Origin: Planctomycetota bacterium
Lineage (GTDB): Bacteria; Planctomycetota; Planctomycetia; Gemmatales; Gemmataceae
Assembly (NCBI GenBank): GCA_029777335.1
Contig: JAKOSN010000033.1
Span: 1 to 40,282 of the forward strand
DNA: 40,282 bases
Direction of reading: 5' to 3'
Both the position numbers and the translations under genes were made by a program. The notes beneath the pieces are model-generated. The model saw only the letters and a program-made list of their open reading frames with translations. It searched no databases and was not told the origin of the DNA. The first letter of the stretch is position 1; the number at the start of each line of letters is the position of its first letter. Shown piece by piece: positions 23,908 through 33,130 of this stretch.

Positions 23908-25318
23908 AGAGGGTAAATTCCAGCGTGGTCGTCTGGCTGGCCTGGGCTCCCAGGCGAATCGTCAGACGGCGCTGCCCCTCGATCGTTCCCACAATCTTCA
24001 ATTCATTCAAGCGAATGGCGAGCGTGAGCGACTTGCGGACGAAATCCCACTCGGCCGGTTGGGAATCACGGTTGATCTGGTAGTAACTCAGACCTTCCAT
24101 CTTGGGGAGCGCACGAGGCGGCTGGGGGGTGTGACTGAACTGCAAGCCGGCCTCGCCATACTGGTAAATGCGATCGACGCGGTCTGAGCTGGCAATCTTC
24201 ATGTCCAGCTGGCCGCGCACCGTTAACAGCCGCACCACCTCCGCGACCGGAAGCGGGCTCTTCACGCCGACAAACATCAGGTACGCTGGCGACAACCATT
24301 CCAGCTGCAAGGGCACCTGCATGCGCAAGCCAGCGCCTTCAAAGGGGCGCTGCTTGTAGTCCGGCTCGATGATCTTGTCCAGAAGGAAATCGATGTATTG
24401 CTTGACCCGGTAAAAACAACCGCCCAGGTCATCGTGATCGTACGCGGGCAGATCCGGCGGGCGGTGGGTATCGTTGTAGATCGAGAGTTGCCCGACCAGG
24501 CGACACAATTCCAGGTACGAGGTCAAGGGATGGATGCCGTTGGCGAAGCCGAGGATGCCAAGCAGCGCATACGCCTCGTTGAGAGCGCGCAACTGACCAA
24601 TAATCAGGGCATCCCCCGCCGCCTGGCTCTCGACGGCGATTCCCTGCGAAACCACCTGCCCCGCCAGAAGTTCAATCTTGGTGCCAATGCGGTTGTAGAT
24701 CGTTTGCAAAATATTCGTCCGCAACGGCTCCCAGGCATCGCAGGCGAGAATTGGCGGAATGTACGCCATCTCGATCTGAGGCGCCGTTTGCGCCTCGCCC
24801 GAGCGCTCAATGCTCGCGATGGGCAGCACCTCGTACCCCGCGTGGTCCTGATTCGAAGTCAGCAGGCGGAGATTGAGCAAGCGAATCTGCACCGGCTGCG
24901 GATTGAGCCCCGTGTTCTCGTCCTCGATTTCCAGCGTGTCGAGCACATAGCGTCCGCCGTGAGCCCGATCGTCGCCAGCCAGGTTCGATCGTCCCAGGCG
25001 AATCTCCGGGACCCCCAGGAAGACCGTCACCCGGCGATCCGATCCCATGGCGGCTTTCAGATCCATGGGCGGGATGGTCCCATCTTCAGGGATGGACACC
25101 AGGGTGCCATCGCGTAACCGGGCTCGCAAGGACTGAATTTCGAGTCGATTGTTGGCCAGGGCGTCGGGATTGATGGCAACCGAGCGCAGCCCCCAGTTGT
25201 AGTGGTGATCCCACTTCCCATGAAGCTGGTCGAGGTGGGCACTATGACGCTGGGCGGCCTGGAGATGATGCGGCCGAAGGAACATCCCCTCGTGCCAGTG
25301 AACAGGGCGCGCTGTCAT
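23888..25318 (-). CDS. tssK: TssK (ImpJ/VasE), T6SS baseplate protein
   Basis: TssK trimers connect the T6SS baseplate to the TssL/TssM membrane complex. The family signature is seen at the N-terminus: RPVHWHEGMFLRPHHLQ at residues 4-20. Further family features are NWGLRSVAINPDAL near 42-55 and a C-terminal region that ends in a beta-rich FTLYVVRP. I chose the ATG at 25318 (GGGAG upstream) over the GTG at 25330. The product is then 476 residues, in the usual range of about 440-480. It is the first gene of tssK-tssL-tssM-tssM, driven by the promoter at 25464-25492. Confidence 0.96.
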   Translation of the reverse strand: MTARPVHWHEGMFLRPHHLQAAQRHSAHLDQLHGKWDHHYNWGLRSVAINPDALANNRLEIQSLRARLRDGTLVSIPEDGTIPPMDLKAAMGSDRRVTVFLGVPEIRLGRSNLAGDDRAHGGRYVLDTLEIEDENTGLNPQPVQIRLLNLRLLTSNQDHAGYEVLPIASIERSGEAQTAPQIEMAYIPPILACDAWEPLRTNILQTIYNRIGTKIELLAGQVVSQGIAVESQAAGDALIIGQLRALNEAYALLGILGFANGIHPLTSYLELCRLVGQLSIYNDTHRPPDLPAYDHDDLGGCFYRVKQYIDFLLDKIIEPDYKQRPFEGAGLRMQVPLQLEWLSPAYLMFVGVKSPLPVAEVVRLLTVRGQLDMKIASSDRVDRIYQYGEAGLQFSHTPQPPRALPKMEGLSYYQINRDSQPAEWDFVRKSLTLAIRLNELKIVGTIEGQRRLTIRLGAQASQTTTLEFTLYVVRPN

Positions 25319-25463
25319 GGTTGGTGCCACTCCCAGGAGACCGCGAACCGTCGGACAACAAGGAGCCCCTCACGGAGCCAGAACGCAGGGCGACGCCACG
25401 AACCGACGGAGCCTCCGCGGCCATTGTGGCAACAAGAGGTTGCGAAGCGACGCCTTGGTTGTG

Positions 25464-25492
25464 TTTATACCTCAGCGGAGCGGCCCTGTCCA
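25464..25492 (-). promoter_or_regulatory. Promoter of the tssK operon
   Basis: On the minus strand TGGACA (25487-25492) and TATAAA (25464-25469) are exactly 17 bases apart; each box is one base from the sigma-70 consensus. The tssK start is about 140 bases past the predicted transcription start, so the mRNA has a long leader. It begins just past the stop of the methyltransferase gene at 25502. Confidence 0.65.
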
Positions 25493-25501
25493 CTTGCCAG
25501 T

Positions 25502-26236
25502 TTACGCAGCGAGTCGCATGGGGGCTCGACGCGGTCGCAGCGTCAACCCAATGACTAAATTGCAAAACACCAATGGGATCGGCAACGGAAAGAATGAGCG
25601 CTCCTCAATCTCGAAGTAGGGCGCGAGTTCCCCCAGGATCTCTTCGGGCCGATTAATGTGTTCGCGTTCAATAAACCAGCGATACGATTGCTTGTAGCGT
25701 TTCTCAAACAACCGCTGCGCCGAAATCTTCCGTGCCAAAGTATAGGCCAGGCTCCCTTCACAGGGAATCACAATCGAGAACACCCCTTCACTTTTGTTGC
25801 ACAATCGATGCATCTCCCGCACCGTGGCCGGAAGGTCGGGAAGATGTTCCAGCACATGAATGGCCAGCACGCGATCGAAAAAGCCATCCGGGAAGGGCAA
25901 CCGCTTCTGACAATCCCCGGTAATCGTTTGCACCTCGGGAAAACGACGCTGAATCTCCGCACTCATGTTGGGGCGCAGTTCCAGAGCGTAGTAGTTCTTG
26001 CGTTGTTCCGGGGTGAGTTTCTCATACTCCAGGTGTTCGCCAATACCCGCGCCAATCTCCAGCGTGCGCAGAAAAGTTGCGGGACGAGTGCGCACCGGAT
26101 AGGTGTGGTTGAATCGATCGATGATCCCAAACCGACGCGGCAGCACCTCGTGCCAGTACTTCATGAAGTCGTCGCGAATCGCCTCCTGCTCGGGGCTAAG
26201 CGGCGGAAAGGTTTTGGGCCAGGGGGACTTGGCCAT
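25502..26236 (-). CDS. Class I SAM-dependent methyltransferase
   Basis: Substrate unknown. The 244-residue product has motif I LEIGAGIGEH, an acidic residue at the end of strand 2 (YALELRPNM), GDCQKRLPFPDGFFDRVLA, and the post-motif HVLEHLPDL, as in the Methyltransf_11 group. The ATG at 26236 is preceded by AGGAG at six bases. A hydrophobic C-terminal segment (IPLVFCNLVIGLTL) could associate with a membrane. It lies upstream of tssK on the same strand but is separated by a promoter, so it need not be part of the T6SS. Confidence 0.85.
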   Translation of the reverse strand: MAKSPWPKTFPPLSPEQEAIRDDFMKYWHEVLPRRFGIIDRFNHTYPVRTRPATFLRTLEIGAGIGEHLEYEKLTPEQRKNYYALELRPNMSAEIQRRFPEVQTITGDCQKRLPFPDGFFDRVLAIHVLEHLPDLPATVREMHRLCNKSEGVFSIVIPCEGSLAYTLARKISAQRLFEKRYKQSYRWFIEREHINRPEEILGELAPYFEIEERSFFPLPIPLVFCNLVIGLTLRPRRAPMRLAA

Positions 26237-26368
26237 GCGCGTCTCCTGAAAGCGACTGCCTGTCGGTCCGAGGCATTCCACCTCGCTGGCTGCGCCAGCA
26301 AAAGTCTTTCTCTCCTAGCAAAAAGGGGCGAATGGAACAAGATCACGCGGGGGCGGAGCGAGGCACGC

Positions 26369-26397
26369 TTGTCTGTCCGGCCCACTTTCCATTTAAC
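26369..26397 (+). promoter_or_regulatory. Possible promoter of icd
   Basis: TTGTCT (26369-26374) and TTTAAC (26392-26397) are 17 bases apart, four of six matches each. A small perfect hairpin (CCGAG, loop AACA, CTCGG at 26399-26412) lies at the predicted transcription start. The icd ATG is 49 bases past the -10 box. Confidence 0.4.
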
Positions 26398-26446
26398 ACC
26401 GAGAACACTCGGCATCGCCGGTCCCTGAAACCTGAGGTTTCACTCC

Positions 26447-27808
26447 ATGACGGCACCCATTTACGACAAGCTCACTCCTCCCACGCAAGGCACCCGTGTC
26501 ACCGTCAACGCCGATGGAACATGGATCATCCCGGATGATCCCATCGTCTGTCTCCTGCGGGGCGACGGCATCGGCCGCGATGTGGGCACTGTTCCCGGTA
26601 TCACCACCTGTGCGGTCAAGGTTCTCGATGCTGCGGTCGCCAAGGCATACGGCGGCAAGCGCACCATTCACTGGTTCGATATTCACGCAGGGGATGTCGC
26701 CCGGGAGATGTATTACCCCGCGGTGAAGGATGAGCAGGTCAATGCCCTGAGCGAGGATGCCCAGCGTCAACTCTATCTCCCCGATGACTCTCTCAAGGCA
26801 TTCGAGTATTACCGCCTGGGGCTAAAAGGCCCGTTGACCACCCCGATCGGGGGCGGCTTTCGCAGTATCAATGTTTACCTGCGCATGCGTTTTGACCTGT
26901 ACGCCTGCGTTCGCCCCGTGCGCTACTTCAAGGGGGTCGAGGCTCCCAACAAACGCGCCGACAAGGTGAACATGGTAATCTTCCGCGAGAACACCGAGGA
27001 TGTGTACTGCGGGATCGAATTCAAGAGCGGGAGCGACAAGGCAAAGAAGGTGATCGGACTGCTCAAGGAACTGGGCTACGAGGTGCTGGGCTCCTCGGGC
27101 ATTGGCATCAAGCCGATCAGCCCCGAACGAAGCAAACGCCTGATTCGCATGGCGATCCGCTATGCGCTCAGTCGCAAATTGCCCAGTGTGACCCTGATGC
27201 ACAAGGGCAACATCATGAAGTTCACCGAGGGTGCCTTCAAGGACTGGGGCTACGAACTGGCGATTCAGGAATTCCGCGATCAGATCGTGACCGAGGACGA
27301 GGTGTGGAAGGGCGCCAGCGCCGCCGGCAAACTGCTGATCAAGGATCGCATTGCCGATAGCATGTTCCAGCAAATCCAGCTGCGCCCCGATGAATACAGC
27401 GTGATTGCCACCCCGAACCTCAACGGCGACTATATCTCTGATGCCGCCGCGGCGATGACCGGAGGCATTGGCCTGGCCGCAGGCGCCAACATTGGCGATC
27501 AATCGGCGATGTTCGAGGCAACCCACGGGACCGCTCCCAAGTACACCGGGAAGAACATGGCAAACCCGGGCGCGGTTCTTCTCTCCGGGGTGCTGATGCT
27601 GGAGCACATGGGCTGGAACGAGGCGGCCGATCTGGTTACCAGGGCCGTCGATGCGACCTTCGCCGAGACCGACGAGATCGCGCGCAAGGGCCCAGGCGGT
27701 CAGCTCCATGTCACGTACGACATCGCTCGCCAATTTGTCGGCTACGGCGAAAAAGCCGGTGTCACCAGTTCCGCCTTCGCCGACCGCATCATTCACCACA
27801 TGGGTTAA
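26447..27808 (+). CDS. icd: Isocitrate dehydrogenase, NADP type
   Basis: It converts isocitrate to 2-oxoglutarate and CO2 in the TCA cycle. The 453-residue protein shows the substrate-site residues of the E. coli enzyme at a constant offset of 27: Ser140, Asn142, Arg146, Arg156, Arg180 and Tyr187. LMHKGNIMKFTEGAF carries the active-site Lys. HGTAPKYTGKNMANPG has the Lys-Tyr pair associated with NADP preference. Ser140 corresponds to the serine phosphorylated by AceK in enterobacteria, but no aceK is present here. An N-terminal extension of about 27 residues relative to E. coli is usual for some bacterial groups. Single gene, ATG at 26447. Confidence 0.96.
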   Translation: MTAPIYDKLTPPTQGTRVTVNADGTWIIPDDPIVCLLRGDGIGRDVGTVPGITTCAVKVLDAAVAKAYGGKRTIHWFDIHAGDVAREMYYPAVKDEQVNALSEDAQRQLYLPDDSLKAFEYYRLGLKGPLTTPIGGGFRSINVYLRMRFDLYACVRPVRYFKGVEAPNKRADKVNMVIFRENTEDVYCGIEFKSGSDKAKKVIGLLKELGYEVLGSSGIGIKPISPERSKRLIRMAIRYALSRKLPSVTLMHKGNIMKFTEGAFKDWGYELAIQEFRDQIVTEDEVWKGASAAGKLLIKDRIADSMFQQIQLRPDEYSVIATPNLNGDYISDAAAAMTGGIGLAAGANIGDQSAMFEATHGTAPKYTGKNMANPGAVLLSGVLMLEHMGWNEAADLVTRAVDATFAETDEIARKGPGGQLHVTYDIARQFVGYGEKAGVTSSAFADRIIHHMG

Positions 27809-27826
27809 CCAAGCTGTGGTGTCGCC

Positions 27827-27875
27827 TTCTTCCCTGCGCGCTCAAGGCCATCCCGCCACTCCGCGCAGGGAAGAA
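27827..27875. repeat. 14-bp perfect inverted repeat downstream of icd
   Basis: TTCTTCCCTGCGCG (27827-27840) and its complement at 27862-27875 flank a 21-base loop. It is 19 bases after the icd stop and probably forms the 3' end hairpin of the icd mRNA. There is no T run, so it is not a standard terminator. Confidence 0.75.
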
Positions 27876-28123
27876 CCACGCGCTTGCTCCTCTGCCTCCT
27901 CTTCCCTTCCACATCGTGCCCCTTGCAACTCATCCGCATCGTCGCCATGGCCTCGTCGACCACGCTTCCCTGGTGGCCTGGAGATCCTACCTTCTTTTTT
28001 CTGACCAGGGGCATCGAGCGGGCTTGCCAGATGGTATGCTGAGGGACACCTTGCCACACCTACGGATGTTCTGAACCGTGCAAGCCATTCGCGAAGATGC
28101 CTGAACAAAAATTCCGAATGAGC

Positions 28124-28171
28124 TTGACACTCTCGGGGTGATCCTGTATTTATCTTATTAGTTAATTAACT
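28124..28171 (+). promoter_or_regulatory. arsR promoter with palindromic operator
   Basis: TTGACA (28124-28129) and TATTTA (28147-28152) are 17 bases apart. A perfect 12-bp palindrome AGTTAATTAACT at 28160-28171 covers the predicted transcription start. The gene 17 bases further on encodes an ArsR-type regulator, so autoregulation through this palindrome is the simple reading. Confidence 0.6.
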
Positions 28172-28187
28172 GAATGGTGTAATACTA

Positions 28188-28547
28188 ATGGCGGCGGACA
28201 CGCTGAGCAAAACCTTTGCAGCCCTGGCCGATCCCACGCGCCGCGAAATCCTGGCTCGATTGGCATCGGGCGAGAAATCCGTAACGGAACTGGCGGCCCC
28301 TTTCCAGATGAGCTTGCCGGGGATCTCCAAACATCTGAAGGTGCTGGAACGGGCGGGGTTGATCGCCCGCGGTCGCGATGCGCAGTGGCGTCCCTGTCGC
28401 TTGCAGGCGGGCCCGCTCAAGGATGTCGCGGACTGGGTCGAACATTATCGCCGTCACTGGGAAGAGAGTCTCGACCGCCTGGACGCCTATCTCCAGGAAC
28501 TCCAGAGCAAGGAGAACCAAGCTGATGCCTCGGAGGGAACCCACTGA
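28188..28547 (+). CDS. ArsR-family winged-helix regulator
   Basis: The 119-residue protein has the ArsR DNA-binding fold: FAALADPTRREILARL at residues 10-25, then VTELAAPFQMSLPGISKHLKVL at about 32-53 (helix-turn-helix), then a wing ending near WRPCRL. The metal-binding CxC motif of arsenic or cadmium sensors is absent. This subtype is usually found just before AHSA1/SRPBCC genes, as here, and is thought to control them. The stop overlaps the next gene by 23 bases. Likely autoregulated through the palindrome at 28160-28171. Confidence 0.92.
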   Translation: MAADTLSKTFAALADPTRREILARLASGEKSVTELAAPFQMSLPGISKHLKVLERAGLIARGRDAQWRPCRLQAGPLKDVADWVEHYRRHWEESLDRLDAYLQELQSKENQADASEGTH

Positions 28548-29052
28548 TGTCTCTTCGGACTGTGATTTTGTGATTACGCGACTTCTCAATGCCCCAGTAC
28601 CTCTTGTTTTCAAGGTGTGGACCGATCCCCGGCACCTCAGCCAGTGGTGGGGACCAAAACCATTCACCACTCCTCTCTGTGAAATCGATCTGCGCGTTGG
28701 CGGGGCCTATCGCATTGTCATGCGCTCTCCGGAAGGGATCGACTACCCGTTGAAGGGGTTTTATCGCGAGATTGTCGAACCCGAACGCCTCGTGATGACC
28801 ATGGATCTCTCGGACCATCCCGAGGAATGGTACGACCAGGTGCTCCCCAACCGCCCCCGCGGGGTGAAACCCGCGCTCGAGGCCCTCCAGACCGTGACCT
28901 TTGAAGCCATCGCAGGCAGGACCAAACTCACCATCCGAACGCGATTCGACTCCGTTGCGATTCGCAATGCCATGGTGAAACTCGGTATGAACGAGGGGTG
29001 GTCGCAGAGTTTGGATCGTCTGGAAGAACACCTGGTCGCCACGGCTGTGTAA
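28525..29052 (+). CDS. AHSA1/SRPBCC-domain protein, copy 1
   Basis: SRPBCC proteins form a deep hydrophobic pocket for small ligands; the ligand here is unknown. The ATG at 28525 has AAGGAG ten bases upstream, inside arsR, giving 175 residues. Family pattern: VFKVWTDPRHLSQWWGPKPF, then the RVGGAYRIVMRSPEG segment, then VEPERLVMTMD. It is the first of three tandem paralogues. Compared with the others it has a longer insert after the PERLV segment (SDHPEEWYDQVLPNRPRG). Confidence 0.92.
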   Translation: MPRREPTDVSSDCDFVITRLLNAPVPLVFKVWTDPRHLSQWWGPKPFTTPLCEIDLRVGGAYRIVMRSPEGIDYPLKGFYREIVEPERLVMTMDLSDHPEEWYDQVLPNRPRGVKPALEALQTVTFEAIAGRTKLTIRTRFDSVAIRNAMVKLGMNEGWSQSLDRLEEHLVATAV

Positions 29053-29076
29053 CTCCCCGGCTCCAAGGAGAACGTG

Positions 29077-29559
29077 ATGAGTGATCCGAAGTTGGTGGTC
29101 CGGGATACCGCCGACCGCGAAATTGTGCTGACTCGTCTTCTGGCCGCTCCGCCCGAACTGGTTTTCCAGGCGTGGACCGACCCTGCCCACGTCACTCAGT
29201 GGTGGGGTCCAGGTGGCTTTACCACGACCACGTACAAGATGGAGGTGCGTCCAGGCGGAGTGTGGCGGTTCTGCATGCACGGTCCCGACGGCCGGGATTA
29301 TCAGAACCAGATCACCTACCTGGAGGTGATCAAACCGGAGCGTTTGGTTTACAAACATGGCGGAGAGGCAGAGTGCGAACCCGTCAGTTTCCAGGTCACG
29401 GTAACCTTCGAGGAGCAGCAGGGTAAAACGCGGCTCACCGTGCAGATGCTCTTCCCCTCGGCGATTGCCCGTGAGCATGTGATCAAAACCTACGGGGCTG
29501 ACGAGGGATTGAAGCAGACGCTGGCACGGCTTGCAGAGCACCTCCAAATCATGGGGTGA
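29077..29559 (+). CDS. AHSA1/SRPBCC-domain protein, copy 2
   Basis: The 160-residue paralogue of its neighbours starts at the ATG at 29077 (AAGGAG at 29065-29070); a GTG at 29074 is too close to the ribosome-binding site. Pattern: VFQAWTDPAHVTQWWGPGGF, RPGGVWRFCMHGPDG, IKPERLVYKHG. It lies 24 bases after copy 1, in the same operon. Confidence 0.92.
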   Translation: MSDPKLVVRDTADREIVLTRLLAAPPELVFQAWTDPAHVTQWWGPGGFTTTTYKMEVRPGGVWRFCMHGPDGRDYQNQITYLEVIKPERLVYKHGGEAECEPVSFQVTVTFEEQQGKTRLTVQMLFPSAIAREHVIKTYGADEGLKQTLARLAEHLQIMG

Positions 29560-29615
29560 GTGTTCTCAACGGGGATTTATCATTCCTTTCCTCCAACCGA
29601 TATGGGAGAGCGACG

Positions 29616-30140
29616 ATGGCGGACGGAAAGCCAGATCAGGGCAGCGCAACAGGGGAACTGGTGGTCACGAGGGTATTCGCGGCTCCACGAGACCTGGTCT
29701 TCAAGGCGTGGACGGAATCCGACCGGTTGGCGAAGTGGTGGGGCCCCAGGGGGTTCACCATGCTATCCTGCAAGAACGACCTGCGCCCGGGGGGAGTGTT
29801 TCTCTACGGGATGCGCTCACCGGACGGCCACGAAATGTGGGGAAAATGGGTGTATCGCGAGATCATCGTGCCAGAGCGGTTGGTCTTTGTCGCTTCGTTT
29901 GCGGATCCCCAGGGTAATATCACCCGCCATCCCCTGGCACCCACCTGGCCTCATGAGGTCCTCTCCACCGTGACCTTCACGGACGAGGACGGACAGACCA
30001 AACTGACGATGAGGGGGATACCGATCAACGCCACGGACGTGGAGTGCAAGACATTCCTCGACAACCTGGGCGGGATGCAGAAGGGTTGGAAGGGGACTTT
30101 CGATCAACTGGACGATTACCTGGCGAATCCCGCTTGTTAA
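29616..30140 (+). CDS. AHSA1/SRPBCC-domain protein, copy 3
   Basis: The ATG at 29616 is preceded by GGGAGAG at five bases, giving 174 residues. Pattern: VFKAWTESDRLAKWWGPRGF, RPGGVFLYGMRSPDG, IVPERLVFVASF. Gap to copy 2 is 56 bases. The three copies are diverged enough to be old duplications, so they may bind different ligands. Confidence 0.92.
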   Translation: MADGKPDQGSATGELVVTRVFAAPRDLVFKAWTESDRLAKWWGPRGFTMLSCKNDLRPGGVFLYGMRSPDGHEMWGKWVYREIIVPERLVFVASFADPQGNITRHPLAPTWPHEVLSTVTFTDEDGQTKLTMRGIPINATDVECKTFLDNLGGMQKGWKGTFDQLDDYLANPAC

Positions 30141-30170
30141 TCCAGTCCAGGGGAACCAACCGTGTCGCCA

Positions 30171-30204
30171 GGAAGCGGCTCTCTCACGGGAGGGTGCCGC
30201 TTCC
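30171..30204. repeat. Inverted repeat after the SRPBCC operon
   Basis: GGAAGCGGC (30171-30179) and GCCGCTTCC (30196-30204) form a 9-bp stem with a 16-base loop, 31 bases after the stop of copy 3. No T run follows. A third copy of GGAAGCGGC lies at 30241. It may act as a weak terminator. Confidence 0.5.
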
Positions 30205-30285
30205 CAGGGTGGCATGAAGATGCTATGTTGTGTGGCATGAGGAAGCGGCGGTCGGAAGCCGTCGCCAGACACCAGGGAGGTCATG

Positions 30286-31401
<1,116 letters not shown>

Positions 31402-31408
31402 GCCATGC

Positions 31409-31449
31409 CACTGTGGCACAACCAGGAGGGAGTGCCACAGTGCGTTTTT
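31409..31449 (+). terminator. Rho-independent terminator of the BNR gene
   Basis: Perfect 11-bp arms (31409-31419 and 31432-31442) with a 12-base loop are followed, after two bases, by five T at 31445-31449. It lies seven bases after the BNR stop and should separate it from the DoxX-like gene. Confidence 0.88.
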
Positions 31450-31491
31450 CCCAGGCGTAGTCGAGTGCATTCTGTTAAGGAGGACAGATTC

Positions 31492-31896
31492 ATGCAATCA
31501 CAGATCCAAACAGCTCCCGTCTCGAAGGTTGCTCTCTGGACGGGGCGTATCGTAAGTGGGCTCCTCGCGTTCCTTCTCTTTGTGGATGGGGTTGCCAAGC
31601 TCTTCAAACCTGCTCCCGTGGTGGAGGGAACCATCCGCCTGGGCTATCCGGAGTCTTCCATCATCCCGCTTGGAATCGTGTTGCTAATCAGTGTGGTGCT
31701 CTATGTGGTTCCTCGGACCGCGGTGATTGGAGCAATCTTGCTCACAAGCTATCTCGGTGGGGCGGTGGCGACCCACGTCCGTGCTCAAGAAGGGGCATTT
31801 CCCATTTTCTTCCCTGTCGTGGTGGGGGCGTTGCTCTGGGGAGGGCTGGTTCTTCGTGATCCTGGGTTGCGCGTAATCCTCCCCGTGCAACGGTAA
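31492..31896 (+). CDS. DoxX-like small membrane protein
   Basis: The 134-residue product has four hydrophobic segments (residues about 16-36, 52-68, 77-95 and 101-120). It shows the DoxX-like features [18 protein letters not shown] near the N-terminus and [15 protein letters not shown] near 86-100. The biochemical role is unknown. The ATG at 31492 has AAGGAGG eight bases upstream. Confidence 0.85.
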   Translation: MQSQIQTAPVSKVALWTGRIVSGLLAFLLFVDGVAKLFKPAPVVEGTIRLGYPESSIIPLGIVLLISVVLYVVPRTAVIGAILLTSYLGGAVATHVRAQEGAFPIFFPVVVGALLWGGLVLRDPGLRVILPVQR

Positions 31897-31928
31897 CCGT
31901 CTTTTCCATCACCCCAGGGGATACCAGG

Positions 31929-32225
31929 ATGATCCGGATCGTTCTACCGACTCATCTACGTACTCTGGCACGCATCGGTGCCGAGGTGCAACTGAATGTT
32001 ACTGATCGGGTCACCCAGCGTTCCGTGCTGGATGCGCTGGAAGCGCGTTTTCCAACTCTGCGCGGCACGATCCGCGACCACGTAACCAAGCAGCGTCGGC
32101 CCATGGTGCGCTTCTTCGCCTGTGAAGAGGACCTCTCCCACGAATCTCCGGATGCCCCGCTCCCCGACGCCGTGGCTACCGGGGCGCAGCCGTTGTACAT
32201 CGTGGGCGCGATCGCTGGCGGCTAA
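31929..32225 (+). CDS. MoaD/ThiS-like ubiquitin-fold protein
   Basis: The 98-residue protein has a beta-grasp pattern ([33 protein letters not shown]) and ends in AIAGG. The C-terminal Gly-Gly is the thiocarboxylation site in MoaD and ThiS. No MoaE, ThiG or E1-like partner is in the window, so it may serve another sulfur-transfer or conjugation pathway. It lies 32 bases after the DoxX-like gene, probably in one transcript with it. Confidence 0.88.
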   Translation: MIRIVLPTHLRTLARIGAEVQLNVTDRVTQRSVLDALEARFPTLRGTIRDHVTKQRRPMVRFFACEEDLSHESPDAPLPDAVATGAQPLYIVGAIAGG

Positions 32226-32332
32226 CCACCTTCATCCCATCTTGCGAATGGAACGGTGCTGACGGCACGGGTGCGTATACTCCGCGCCTGCAGTGGTTGG
32301 CCGTTCCCTCGAATCTCGAACCAGGAGACGCG

Positions 32333-32746
32333 ATGCAGATTCAGCCGTACCTCAACTTCAATGGCCGCTGTGAGGAAGCTCTGGAGTTTTATCGCCGAGC
32401 CCTTGGCGCGGAGATCCTGATGCTTATGCGCTTCAAGGACAATCCGGAGACTCCCAATCCCGGGATGATGCCACCCGGATCCGAGAACAAGGTGCTCCAT
32501 ACGAGTTTCCGTGTGAGCGAGACAACGATTCTGGCTTCTGATTGTGAGTGCGAAGGGCAAAGCAAATTCCAGGGCGTTTCCCTGTCCTTGACTGTGACGA
32601 ATGAGAAGGAAGCAGCGCGTCTTTTTGCAAATCTCAGCGAGGGCGGACAGGTGCAGATGCCGCTCAGCAAAACGTTCTTTTCTCCGTGTTTTGGCGTGGT
32701 CGCTGACCGCTTCGGGCTGTCCTGGATGCTCTACGTGCCCCACTGA
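32333..32746 (+). CDS. PhnB-like VOC-fold protein
   Basis: The 137-residue protein has the glyoxalase/VOC fold of the PhnB (3-demethylubiquinone methyltransferase-like) group: YLNFNGRCEEALEFYRRALG at residues 5-24, HTSFRVSETTILASDC, VTNEKEAARLFANLSEGG, and the closing DRFGLSWMLYV. The activity is unknown. The ATG at 32333 is five bases after AGGAG. A TATACT at 32276-32281 could be its -10 box but lacks a good -35. Confidence 0.9.
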   Translation: MQIQPYLNFNGRCEEALEFYRRALGAEILMLMRFKDNPETPNPGMMPPGSENKVLHTSFRVSETTILASDCECEGQSKFQGVSLSLTVTNEKEAARLFANLSEGGQVQMPLSKTFFSPCFGVVADRFGLSWMLYVPH

Positions 32747-33130
32747 GCCGTTCGCTGCGGCAGACAGCAATCGGCCCGTCGAGAATCGACCTTCCAACAG
32801 CCGATTCTCGACGGGCTGAACTTCCTCTCCCCTTTTCCCCGCCTCTCTCTCGGCCGGGTGGTCCTGACCAAACGACGCCATGTCCATTGACATTTGGCCA
32901 CCGGTCGATACCTTCTCAGATCATGGCCGTGGACGTACTTGAATCGGCGCGGCGAACGGGACTGCGGCCCCTGGTCGGTGTCGGCGAGGAGTAAGTGCGG
33001 CCTCTCTTGCGACACAAACGGACATCGATATGTCACAACACTCTAATCCTGGCTCTATCTGCGATTCACGATTCAGCCACGACCTTGCATTGACATTCCC
33101 ATGACAGTGTGATCCCTGCGTGGAGTTCCC
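32747..33130. other. Intergenic region VOC-GH81, 384 bases
   Basis: It holds the stem-loop at 32771-32819 and the GH81 leader. TTGACA occurs at 32887-32892 and at 33090-33095, neither with a convincing -10 box. A 24-codon open frame at 32923-32997 has no ribosome-binding site. No gene is supported. Confidence 0.5.
32771..32819 (+). terminator. Long stem-loop downstream of the VOC gene
   Basis: The arms 32771-32788 and 32802-32819 pair over 18 bp with one G-U pair, of which 15 bp are consecutive and perfect; the loop is 13 bases. It is 24 bases past the VOC stop. The T run is delayed and broken (CTTCCTCTCCCCTTTT), so it is a plausible but imperfect terminator. Confidence 0.65.

Larger units (their letters stand above)
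27809..28187. other. Intergenic region icd-arsR, 379 bases
   Basis: No gene is supported. Next to the icd stop is a perfect 14-bp inverted repeat (27827-27840 with 27862-27875). The right end holds the arsR promoter and palindrome. The middle 200 bases contain nothing I recognise; overlapping minus-strand frames there have no ribosome-binding site or known motif. Confidence 0.5.

Noticed and set aside
27805..28108. Overlapping minus-strand frames between icd and arsR
   Set aside because: No ribosome-binding site and no recognised motif; two frames overlap in the same stretch, as in non-coding GC-rich DNA.
32923..32997. 24-codon plus-strand frame before the GH81 gene
   Set aside because: Too short, no ribosome-binding site, no motif.
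33090..33095. Consensus TTGACA as a GH81 promoter
   Set aside because: No -10 box at 16-18 bases; the same applies to the TTGACA at 32887 and 5326.
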